Positions 55,160 through 64,000 of a stretch of DNA of 64,000 nt are shown in pieces. The first letter of the stretch is position 1; each line of letters begins with the position of its first letter. A program made the position numbers and the translations under genes. Location: NCBI GenBank assembly GCA_022478985.1, contig JAKSZP010013313.1, positions 62,001-126,000 on the forward strand, written 5' to 3'. The notes below the pieces were generated by a model, which searched no databases, was not told where the DNA came from, and worked only from the letters and a program-made list of their open reading frames with translations. Origin of the DNA: Massospora cicadina (taxonomy: Eukaryota > Entomophthoromycota > Entomophthoromycetes > Entomophthorales > Entomophthoraceae).

Positions 55160-55893
55160 TGTAACAAACTGGGCTCCCAAGGCCCAGCCCGCCACTGGCC
55201 CTAAAATCCACCCCCATATCTGGCCATACTGACCCCAAAGAGTCTTGTCCTATTGGGTGACCTTGCCAGGTACACTGGGCCAAGGTGTGGTGTACTGGCC
55301 TCTGTTGCCTTGGGCCTCCGGGCTGAGGTGCGTCCCTTACGCCCTCAGTTGCCTTGAGGTCACCAGGCCAAGGCGCGGCCAACTGGCCTCTGTCACCTTG
55401 GGCCACTCTGGCTCCTTTCCCTCTCATCAGGGCAAGGCCACTCTCAAAAGGATCCTGGCACATCCATCCCCTTCCTCCTACTATGGCCCCGCCATCCGCG
55501 CCCCCAAACTTGAATAAATAAAATAATATAAATTATTGTAAATAAGCAAGTCTAGTGAATGTGGCCTTTATTAGGTGAACTCGAAGTCAGAATAGAATTC
55601 CAATACTGAGGTCCATTGGGGCTGACCTCAGATTGAAATACTACCAAAAAAGGCTAAATGAATTGTCAGTCATGAGGGGTGCAAAAGCCTCCAGAATTGG
55701 CCCTAGCAACTCAGCAGCAAATGGGGGAATCCTCAGGATGGACAAACACTTAATTATTAAATTTAATTAATTATTCCATTATTGACCTAAATAGGAAAAT
55801 CCTACTAAGAATAATGGAATTGCAACTGTTGACAAACATGAATCTCATTATTCCCACCTTATGAGATTCATGTAACAATCGTTAATCATTACA
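55160..55893 (+). repeat. LTR 2 of the TRIM-like element
   Basis: 734 bp, starts TGTAACAAACTGGG, ends ATCATTACA. The 40 extra bases relative to LTR 1 come from an additional copy of a short repeat around 55280-55380 (units of the type GGCCTCTG..GCCTTGGGCC). Confidence 0.88.
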
Positions 55894-56079
55894 GGATGAT
55901 CCAGTCCACATGCATTTGCCTGCTGTGTGGTAAATGCTAGTGGGTGAAACCCCGCTGCCCTGCACTTGGGCAGCAGATGGTGGCTCTAAGGACATAAATT
56001 GGGAAATTGATGCGGTGAGGCGGTGGTGGAAAATCTTTTTTTCAAAATCACTTGAAAGTGATGTTAAGCGGTAAAAAGC

Positions 56080-56093
56080 AAGTTTTAAAAGCT
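56080..56093. repeat. Target-site duplication of LINE D, right
   Basis: AAGTTTTAAAAGCT, identical to 52383-52396. Confidence 0.85.
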
Positions 56094-56325
56094 AAATATT
56101 TAATTTTGTAACGTTTGAATTCATTGTTTCAATTGACCTCCAATTATTTAAATGTCTGTTGACATTTATAAACTATCATTAAGCATTTCTGTTAAGTAAT
56201 AAAAGTCCAAATTGCTTTTGTCAAGTTTGAAATTAGATTATGAAATTGATCCCCATTCCCTACCTTTTAAATCTAATTTTTGTTTATATGCAACTTGATT
56301 TTATAATTTTATTTAAATCTGGTAT

Positions 56326-56921
56326 TGTAACAATTTAAAGAACCCCAGTTTCAATCGCCATATAATTTTTACATATTTGTTTGGTGCACCAACAAGCAAC
56401 CAAATCAGCCTAACCAAGTAGGAGAGGCTTGGGGCACCAACAAGCAGCCAAACATTCACCTCTAATTGGTTGACTATGTAAATTCTCTGTGTGGTTGGTC
56501 TGACTCAATCATGCAAAAGCCTCCCCAAAACAGAAACACCCAAAAAAGACCACATGTATGTGAGGTATGCAAACCCTGAAACATCCTTTATTTCTATTCC
56601 AGGACATAAAAACGAAGGTGTCCACCAACCAGAGCTCGTCTGGGGAGCAAACAACAATGGTCCCCAGGAAGAGACATGTTAGAATGAAAATTCCAAAGTG
56701 AACTATGTAATGGGCAGGCGCGCCTTATAAAGGCAGCTCTTTGGGGGCCTCATCTGAGTTATTGATTAGGCTCACACAAGCCTAATCTATAATTCAGGTG
56801 AGGCACAAACCAGCACCCAAAATGACCAAACCCCAAAATAACTTAAAAAAAATTTGACTCAAATTTGGAAAATCTGACTCTGAGTTGAAATTTACGATTG
56901 AGATGAATCTCAATTGTTACA
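56326..56921. repeat. Solo-LTR-like sequence with 10-bp inverted ends
   Basis: 596 bp starting TGTAACAATT and ending AATTGTTACA. TGTAA...TTACA ends are the same as in the TRIM-like LTRs, and TTATAAAGG near 56726 could be a TATA box. The flanking five bases (GGTAT and GGGGT) do not match, so a MITE or chance remains possible. Inside, GCACCAACAAGCAGCCAAA-type repeats occur at about 56386 and 56436. Confidence 0.4.
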
Positions 56922-57281
56922 GGGGTGACATCAGCTATCAATTTTTTCAATAAAGAAAAGCTTCAGGTTGTGCTAACCGTTTAAGAGGGAAATTGTTCTT
57001 GTTGTTCCAAGTTTGATAAAATATATCACATCTAAACTGATTTGTTTGATCTTCTGTATATAATTTTCTCTGCAGACATAGTACCAATGACAGGTTTGGA
57101 TCTAGGTGTAGGCTGTGGTATTGGAAAACATATAGGGAGGGACAGCAGCTAACCATCTACCATCTAGGGTGTGACCTAGATCAATAACCTTAGTGAGATT
57201 TAAGGACTTTGGAGTTGATGCCCCTTTTAGCCTTGAAGTGGTGCAAGGCCTGGTCCACTTAATAGCAGAAGGCAAGGACTT

Positions 57282-57297
57282 TAAACATATACATTGT
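57282..57297. repeat. Target-site duplication of LINE C, left
   Basis: TAAACATATACATTGT, identical to 62516-62531. Confidence 0.95.
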
Positions 57298-57436
57298 TAT
57301 TTAACTGAGGCAAGCCGACCAGGGGATGGGCATTACCAAATATGTGTGTAAAACGAAGAAACATAAAATTAGGCACCCCAGGGTACTCAAGTTACCCCTG
57401 TTGCCAGCGGGACTGCCAGTTATGGGGGTTGGTGCA

Positions 57437-60400
57437 CTACTCCGAGGGGGTTTCCCCCGCTATGGAGCAGGTATGAAGGAAGGGGTCTGTGTGTAGGAAC
57501 CAGAGTGGGAACCACGATTCTATGAGCGCCTGTTGCCCTGGCCTCATATATCCATAGAGCCAGGCTTGGAAGTGCTCCAATAAGTGGACGTGGAACCTGT
57601 TGATAACCCTATGAATGGTTGGGACTGTGCCCCTGAACGCATCTAAGGCAATGGTGTGGATTGTCCACATTGCAATGGGTATCATTAGGGAACGGAGGGT
57701 AGATGGGATTGGTGACTCAATCTGGAGTGCAAGGAAACTCTTTGATATAGAAAATTTCTGCTCGTTTTGGATCTTAAGCAGGCGCGCGACTTCCTTCCAT
57801 ATGGCTTTGGATGGGGGCATGTTTCTAGGCGGTGATGTAGGGAGCCTCCCCTCCACATACTGCGCAGGTTGTGTTGAGGGATTTGGAGCGGTCCGCCATC
57901 CTATAGGTCCTTCTCAGACAGCGCCAGGCGTTGGCTCTTATTCTCAGCTACAGGAGTGGGTGGTGCGTCATTTTCCACACTGCCTTCTGTGTGGTTAAGT
58001 CATAGGGAATGTCCAACACATTTAGGTATTCTATTTTAGCAATGGTTGGGGTTGTAGCAAGCATGTCTCTCTGGGGGTGGTTTTCTGGATTTTTTAATTT
58101 GAAGTGAGGGGCTGGGTCATCCTCTTCCCTGCACAGTGCCTGTGTTCTCTATGGTCTATCCCATGTGGCGGATGATTTGGAGGATGCGTTTGAAGTGAGT
58201 GGAGGTTCCATGCGAACCTGTTGAGGTAGGGTGTTTAGCAAGGTATGATAGTAGTCTGGGTGGGCTATCTGGGTTGGTTAATTTGAGCGCTTGTGCGAAG
58301 TTAGTCCTTGCTGCCCTGGACCAGTGTTGTTGTGGGAGGTCTGGGGCATGGACTTCCTTTATCCAGGTTCCCAGGATGCGGTTGGCGTGGCTCACAAAAT
58401 CTATTAGTCCCATGCCTCCGCTTGAGCGTGGGCCAAAGAGTGTTTCCATCCGTATGGGAGGGTGGGAGCTGGGCCATAGCCAGCCCTGGATGAGCGCGCG
58501 GATTGAAGTTATGAAGGTAGGTGAGAAGGCGATCGCGTGGGCAGGGTACCATAGTATTGGGAGGATGAGTGAGCTAGCAACTGTTACTCGCCCTTTTAGT
58601 CCTGGGGATCTTTCCTTGAGGGAGGCAACGCGGGTGAATATCTGTTGTAGCATGTTTCTTTCCATTGTCTCATTGGCATATCCCCCTATTTCCAGCCATA
58701 TCCCAAGGTGGCAGACAGGAATGGTGGTGGGAGGTGATGCAAAGGGTAAGATGAGTGGGTTTTTCCTTCATATGGGGTATGAGGTTCTGGTGTTGTAGCC
58801 CAGTTGTTAGTGTACTTGCCTAAGAGAATGATTTCTGTTTTCCTTTTGTTGAGCGATGCGTTGCTCACCATGGAGTATTCCTCTAGGGTGCATTCTAGAT
58901 GTCAGGCATCATTGTTGTTAGCTATACCTGCCACGCAGTCATCCGCAAAGGCCAGTATCTTGACTGTTGTCTGGCCTTGTACAGTTATGCCCATGAGGCG
59001 TGAGTCAGTTACGCGAAGGAGTGGGTCAAAACTGAAATTATACAGCAGTGGGCTGAGGGGTCCCCTTGTTTGAGCCCTCTGTGTGGTGTGATCTTATTAG
59101 TTAGGAAGCCAGGGCCACATACAGCCATGGTTGCAGATTCTGTGAGGAGAATCGCCCAGTTTATGAATCTGGGTGGGAGTTTGAAAGCTTGTAGGCATTC
59201 CTTTAGGTATGGCCAGCTAACGCGGTCATATGCCTTTTTCCTGGTCTAAGAAGACTAGGGCTCCAGTTGCTTTGGACTGACATATGTTTGCAACAGGGTG
59301 TATGTTGTTCCAGATTGAGCGCCCTGGTATAAACCCAAACTGGTTGGGTGACAGGACGTCAGAGGCAATTGCGCCTAATCTGGCTGCTAAAGTTTTTGTT
59401 AGAATTTTGTGTCAGTATTAGATAGTGTGATTGGACGCCAGTTGGCCAGGTCCAATTTGTCACCATTTTTATATAAGGTTATGACATATGATTCATGGCC
59501 ACCAGGTAGGAGGCGTGTTTCCAGTAAGCACTAGTTCATAGATGCCAATAGGAGGGGGGCAATTTGTTGAAAATATTTTTTGTAAAATTTGTAGGGTATC
59601 CCATCAGGCCCTAGGCATTTCCTATGTAGTGCACCGCGGATTGTATCCCAAAGCTCCTCCCGTGTAATTAGGTTTAAAACATTGTAATTTGGTGGTGTGC
59701 TTTGTATCCTGGCGTTTTGTATAAATTTTTTGATTTTTTGTGGGTCTGTCGGCATATTGTGGTATAATTTGGTGTAATAGCAGTGTACTTCTGCCTTGAC
59801 CTCCTCAGAGTCAGTTGCCACGGTGCTGTCAGTCTTGTGGACCTGTATGCATGCGGGATGGTTGCCACAGGAGTGGAATTGGTGGAGGAAATATGCCGAG
59901 CAGGTTTCGCCTTCCTTTATGAACTTACCTTTGTTTGATACTTTGATTCTGTGTTGGTGTTTGAAGATGAGGGTGTTTAGTTGGGTGGATATATCCGCCC
60001 ATTTGCATCCCCAGTTGGGGCTATAGCCAGATCTCGGGATATTTAGCTCAAGGTAGGTCCAGTTCCGCCAAGGTACACTTGATTGTGGCTGTGTCAGTGG
60101 TGTACTTACGTGATGCGAGATGTCAGATTTTGTTGATTAATTTCTTTTTAAAATTTGCCCATGTTACAATGGGATCTGAGGTGAATGGGGCTGTGAATTC
60201 TGGGTTTGTAACCTTGTGTTCAACCCAGTTGGATATTTCAGGCAATTTTATGTTTTCTGGGTGAAGCTTTCTCCAAGGTGATACCTGTGCGTGGGTTTGG
60301 GTTGGTGATAACTGCACTGTAACAAGTCAGTGGTTGGAGAAATTTACTTTTTTGGTGTAAGTTTGGAAAATATTAATTGTTGGATTTGTGGGATAAGGAT

Positions 60401-60982
60401 GTGATTGATGCGGCTCATTGATATGAGCGCTCCCTCGCGTATGTTGGGCCATGTCATGTGGGGAAAGAGTGGTGAACTGGGGGGAGGGCATCCTGTAGGC
60501 CAAGGGATGCCTTCATTGTGCAGAATTTGATGTGCCCCAGTGGGTATCCCCTGGGGTTAGGCCATCGGTCCATGTCGGGGTTATCCCAGCAGTTAAAGTT
60601 GCCCAACAGGATAGTATCTGGTGGGAGGGTGAGAGTTGGAACAGTTTTGAGAAATTGTTTTCTCTCATTTGCAGTGAACGGTGCATAGATGCATGCTATC
60701 AAGATTGTTTCCTCTTGGCATGTGATTGTTGCTTTCCAAGATGCGACTGTGAAGGTATGAAGATGAATTTGTAAATTTAAATTTTTTGTTATTTTGGACG
60801 ATCACCCCACAGTGGGACGTACATACTGATTGTGATGGTGAGACCCTGACTGACCAGGATCCTTCTTCCCCTTGGAAACAGTGGGTTTCTTGGATGGCCA
60901 AGATGTATACAAGGGGTTTTTGCAGGAAATCCAGCTTTTTGGCTTGGGACGCTTGAGCCCTGGCTCCTGAGATGTTTAGCAT
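57437..60982 (-). pseudogene. LINE C ORF2: AP endonuclease and reverse transcriptase
   Basis: First ATG at 60980-60982 (MLNISGARAQASQAKKLDFL). Endonuclease: YILAIQETHCFQ, IACIYAPFTANERKQF, ILLGNFNCWDNP. Linker and RT: CYYTKLYHNMPTD, KCLGPDGIPYKFYKKYFQQI, KLDLANWRPITLSN, QFGFIPGRSIWNN, ATGALVFLDQEK, the catalytic ILAFADDCVAGI at about 58930-58965, and MVSNASLNKRKTEIILL. C-terminal region at 57437-58665 (LPILWYPAHAIAFSPTFI, GLIDFVSHANRILG). FADD intact. Breaks near 60660, 60450, 59530, 59240-59060 and 58690. Closest relative here is LINE A ORF2. Confidence 0.92.
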
Positions 60983-60993
60983 CCCTATTGACA

Positions 60994-61016
60994 CTGAGGT
61001 GCCCGCGGCGCCTCAG
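60994..61016 (-). promoter_or_regulatory. GC-rich hairpin upstream of LINE C ORF2
   Basis: Arms CTGAGGTGCC and GGCGCCTCAG (one G-T pair) with a 3-base loop, ending 11 bases before the ORF2 ATG. It occupies the same position as the hairpins of LINE A. Confidence 0.5.
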
Positions 61017-61019
61017 GAG

Positions 61020-62241
61020 CAGTTGGGAGGACCCTCTGGCCCTATCCCACCATGGCTCATTTTGGCCATGCTCCGCATCTGTACTCCAACTCTTTCAGTG
61101 ATATTATCAGTTCCCTTGATCTAACCCAATTTTTTTTGGGAATTGCAGTTTTTTGGATTTGCATTACCTTTTTCCGAACATGTCTCATGATGGTTCAATG
61201 CGGGGTGCTGATTGGGTTCTGTAATTTTTGGGTTCAAATTTGTAGAATTGTGCACCACATTTTCGTCCATATTGCAGCTGAATTGTTCATCAATGTGTGC
61301 ATTATTGATGTCACTTGGTGACTCAGTCGAGTTGCTGTGAAAATTTCAACCTAGGCATATTGTTCTGATTGGTTGGCTCAGTGTATATCCAAAATGTCCT
61401 CCCAAATTTTTCCAGAGTCAATGGATTATTCCACATGCACCGCTGCTTTGGCCACTGCCCGCTTGTGGGATTTTTGTGCCACTTTGCGTTTTTTGTTTGT
61501 AACTGGGTCCACAATGGAGTAAAGTTCATCTTCACCCCAGCGGAATGGGTGGTGACCATTGGTCATTCTGGCGAAGTTTTTATTACTTTTGTCCATGGCT
61601 TCCTCACAGTAGTCTGCTTCCATTAAGCCCTCCTTCACGGGGCATGCATGTTCCTTGTGTCCTAATGACCCACAGTGGTTGAATATAGGTGGTGCACATT
61701 CTGGTGTAACTCAGAATGCAGATGACTATCCCCCATCTGAAAAGTGAAACTCTGCTGTGTGGGGGATTCTTGATAAGTCATCTTCCACTTTGGGGAACAG
61801 GTTGATCATGTCAATAGCTTTGCCTGTGCACAGGGTGGGCATCAGGCGAAATCTTTGTAATTTGAGTTGCATAATTTCTCCATAGGCTACGAGGCCTTTG
61901 CAGAGCTCCTCCTTGATTACCTTCCGAGGAAGGTTGGTAGGGAGCGAGTCAAATGAAATGAAAAGAGTTTTTGCTTTGTTCCATCTAGTGTGCACAGTGT
62001 GCACTATTTTTGCCCTCGGGGAGGGCAATTTTGACGCAGACTTTTGCTGTGGCCTCCGCTTCTTCAGCTGTTTCAAAACAAATATTGATCCAGCCGCGGC
62101 CCCTGTTGTTGGTGGCAACATATACCGCGTGAGGGAAAAGGGAGGGCTGTGCCTCACATGTTTTCTCCCACAGGGTCGGGGACTCATCCCCCAAGGAAGA
62201 GTCGGAGCCCATGTTCCACCTTTGAAAGGGGTTGGTTGCAT
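61020..62241 (-). pseudogene. LINE C ORF1 (RNA-binding Gag-like protein with atypical zinc knuckle)
   Basis: Frame 61726-62241 begins MQPTPFKGGTWAPTLPWGMS and carries RWNKAKTLFISFDSLPTNLP and MPTLCTGKAIDMINLFPKVE, parallel to LINE A ORF1. Frame 61426-61638 and the short region above it follow with PIFNHCGSLGHKEHAC at 61641-61689 and a basic stretch KRKVAQKSHKRAVAKAAVHV. As in LINE A, the zinc knuckle has Phe instead of the first Cys. One stop at about 61725 and later frameshifts break the chain. Its role is to bind element RNA and assist reverse transcription. Confidence 0.8.
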
Positions 62242-62515
62242 TGGATGTACATATACTGATCTTGTTTTATATTAAACATCATAAACCCAGATGGTGTCCG
62301 AGTTTGTGGTTTCTTGGCGGATTGGATTCCTGGTCCCCCTCCAGGGCATTTCTTGCCCTAGGGTGCACCATTTAGCGCACCGCTTGATGTGACGCTCACC
62401 CAGGTTGTATTAGATTTATTATTAAAGTCGCCCATCTCTCCTGTGTGATTATCAAAATTGCTGTTCAAATCAAATTGTAGTAGCTAAAGTGATTGTTATT
62501 GGAAAGAAAAGCTAG

Positions 62516-62531
62516 TAAACATATACATTGT
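62516..62531. repeat. Target-site duplication of LINE C, right
   Basis: TAAACATATACATTGT, identical to 57282-57297. Confidence 0.95.
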
Positions 62532-62889
62532 ATTAACTTAAAAAGCTATAGCAATTTAGTGATGGGTTTATGTTAGAAAAGCTATAACCAATATAAAATT
62601 TGAGAGTAGAAGTAAGATATGCATATTATAAGTTCTTTAGCAAAGAAATTATCTGTGATATAAAAAACAAAGAGCTTTTTCTTTCTGCGTTGATTAATGT
62701 ATTTATTAATATAATTTGCTTTAAAAATCAAGTTACAACAATCCTTGCCATAAACCAAAATAAGTATTTGAATGTTGCTGGATATGACGCCTGCTATAAC
62801 GGTCAGTTTCAACTGATTGTTACACTTTGGCTTGGGTTCAGATTTTTCTAAATCCCAAGTCAAATTCATTTTAAAAGATTTTTAGTGTT
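62532..62889. other. AT-rich spacer
   Basis: Overlapping frames on both strands (62582-62869 minus, 62600-62851 plus) without recognisable domains; neither is supported as a gene. Confidence 0.4.
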
Positions 62890-63392
62890 TGTCAGGTTCA
62901 GGCGCTGAGTTGTTCCTTAATAGAACTACTGATTAGGCTCTTGTGAGCTTAATAGATGGTTTTGGTGAGGTCCCAGAAGGGTGACCTTTAAGATCAAGAC
63001 CATTTAATCCCAAACTTTGTTTGGAATTCTCTCTTAATTCCCACTCTCGTGTGGGTTCCTCTGGTGGTCTTGGGGCTGCCCTTACCTTGTCTTACCTGAT
63101 GATCTGTGACACAACAAAGGTTTGTCACATTAATAAAAACTTGGGTTTTCAGGGTCCCACTCCTTTGGATTACTCTGTCTTTTTCCTTGTTGTGTTTGTG
63201 GCATCAGTTTATTGAGATCCTGTTCATCCACAACTCTTTATTCAATAATAATAAAATAAGATTAAGTACAGTTTTTAACCTTGCTTACTTATTTTGTCTT
63301 TGTCTCACTTCAAATTTCCCTAATCTGAGGTTTAGTGGGTTAGTTGCATGAGGCATTAGCGCCTACTTCAAGGTTCCAGCTCACGCTGGACA
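62890..63392 (+). repeat. Possible LTR at the right edge
   Basis: 503 bp from TGTCAGGTTCAGG to CGCTGGACA, followed two bases later by TGGTGTCAATTGTTTC (63395-63410), which has the form of a primer-binding site different from that of the Gypsy families here. AATAATAAAATAAGA near 63246 could supply a polyadenylation signal. The partner LTR would lie beyond the window, so this cannot be confirmed. Confidence 0.4.
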
Positions 63393-64000
63393 TTTGGTGT
63401 CAATTGTTTCAATTACATCGAACCTAAGGTAGGAGGGCAAGTTGAAAACTGGGACAATTCCAATTGTGACACCTGATGCCCCTGTGTGTGTGGTAGTGCG
63501 CCATCATCTGGCATTTTCAGCTCCTACCTAAGCACGCCTAGGCTGGATCTGCTAGCTTTTAATCCCATTAGTCAATTCCCTCCTCAGAACCTATCTCAAG
63601 GCCTTACGCGCTTCCAGGTGGTTCTTAGATTTTTTTGTGCTCCCAGAGCAACTTGTGCTTCAACTTTTGGGACAGTATGATACCTCTTCCCTTATGAAAG
63701 TGCTGCCATTATTGAGATGGAGCAGGCAGTGTACAAACTTGCCAGATTTATGGGCTTCCAACTCTTTGATTTTATTTTGATCTGAACTTCTCAAGTGAAG
63801 CTCAGGCCATGGTTGCAGTGACAATGCTATTATCTTACAAAAATATAATAATTTCAACCACCTAAACTTGGTTGTCAGTATACACCAATCTGGTGGTTAA
63901 GTTTGCTGGGTTTTCCAATGCTATTTTTCTTAACCATCTCTGTCATGAGATACTTTAGGGATTGTCCACTTACACTGCTGATCCCTTCCTCCAGTTTGTG
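63393..64000 (+). other. Unassigned sequence, possibly the 5' part of an LTR element
   Basis: Plus-strand frame 63486-63680 (64 codons) and coding-like scraps after it (YESAAIIEMEQAVYKLARFM near 63690-63755) might be a Gag beginning. No zinc knuckle, protease or other motif is visible before the edge. Confidence 0.3.

Larger units (their letters stand above)
54098..55898 (+). mobile_element. Short non-coding LTR retrotransposon (TRIM-like)
   Basis: Element 54103-55893, flanked by GGATG at 54098-54102 and 55894-55898. Two LTRs (694 and 734 bp; TGTAA...TTACA termini, the first ending TTAAA by mutation) enclose only 363 bp (54797-55159) with no Gag or Pol. A possible primer-binding site TGGTGGATCCCAATCC lies about 19 bases inside the 5' LTR, and a purine-rich GAAGAAAAGG at about 55136-55145 lies near the 3' LTR. 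It must be mobilised by another element's proteins. It is inserted in LINE D. Confidence 0.88.
52397..56079 (-). mobile_element. LINE D: ORF1-only non-LTR element, split by an LTR element
   Basis: A 14-bp duplication bounds 3683 bp; without the nested LTR element (54103-55893 and one duplication) about 1.89 kb remain. The minus-strand 3' end CCCCCTGGTTGGCTTGCCTC plus AGTTAAAAAAA matches the LINE C tail. The 5' end (GCTTTTTACCGCTTAACATCACTTTC) resembles the LINE C 5' end (GCTTTT...AACAATCACTTT). No endonuclease or RT sequence is present. It therefore looks like a non-autonomous relative that keeps the LINE ends and a single protein frame. Confidence 0.8.
57298..62515 (-). mobile_element. Full-length non-LTR retrotransposon LINE C
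   Basis: 5218 bp on the minus strand, bounded by a perfect 16-bp duplication. ORF1 is followed by ORF2 (endonuclease-RT). Its 5' end aligns with LINE A, and its 3' end CCCCTGGTCGGCTTGCCTCA plus GTTAAATAA is shared with LINE A, LINE D and the SINE. Same family as LINE A. Stops and frameshifts interrupt ORF2, but the perfect target duplication suggests a fairly recent insertion. Confidence 0.95.

Noticed and set aside
54103..55893. Simple local tandem duplication
   Set aside because: Target duplication GGATG outside both copies and TGTAA/TTACA ends fit LTRs with a short internal region much better.
57615..58798. Plus-strand open frames of 127 and 199 codons
   Set aside because: They lie opposite LINE C ORF2, whose frames carry recognisable RT C-terminal sequence.

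Overview
This is a eukaryotic window dominated by transposable elements. The best lineage clue is one recognisable spliced host gene at 47853-48453. It reads as a HIG1-domain respiratory supercomplex factor of the Rcf2 type, a family known from fungi, and it has three tiny introns (37, 47 and 37 nt). Together with the AT-rich sequence and heavy load of LTR and non-LTR elements, this points to a fungus with a large TE-expanded genome. An early-diverging lineage such as Entomophthorales is a guess; the sequence does not fix the species. Nothing bacterial is present: no operons, Shine-Dalgarno sites or CRISPR array. I see no rRNA gene and no intact tRNA gene.

Layout. 1-2976: 5' half of a minus-strand Ty3/Gypsy element (E0), cut by the window edge. 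3487-4275: two inverted copies of a SINE-like repeat around a Gypsy RNase H scrap. 4403-16936: Gypsy element E1 (+, target duplication GATGG), split inside its integrase by a second Gypsy element E2 (9557-15616, minus, target duplication GGAGC). 17860-20890: decayed Gypsy relic split by an unidentified 1.6-kb insert. 22599-27878: full-length LINE A (+). 32560-46300: a different, very long LINE B (-), split by Gypsy E3 (36276-42026, +, 797-bp LTRs, duplication AGGAG). 46943-47227: tRNA-derived SINE with a perfect 16-bp duplication. 47.2-49.1 kb: the only host-gene island (Rcf2 and an unidentified membrane-protein gene). 50327-50929: TTAA-bounded, piggyBac-like MITEs. 52397-56079: ORF1-only non-LTR element LINE D (14-bp duplication), split by a 1.8-kb noncoding LTR element (54103-55893, duplication GGATG). 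56326-56921: solo-LTR-like sequence. 57298-62515: full-length LINE C (-, 16-bp duplication). 62890-64000: start of another LTR-like element.

How the parts relate. LINE A, LINE C, LINE D and the SINE share a 3' tail, so the RT of the A/C family probably mobilises the SINE and LINE D in trans. The Gypsy families share one primer-binding site. Every autonomous element shows frame breaks, in-frame stops or changed catalytic residues, so none looks active as it stands. Paired LTRs differ mainly where one copy has CG and the other TG or CA, or one has TG and the other CA. This is the mark of CpG methylation followed by deamination, and it also explains most of the TGA stops in E3. Boundaries supported by matching target duplications are firm; those of E0, LINE B, the relic and the right-edge LTR are approximate.
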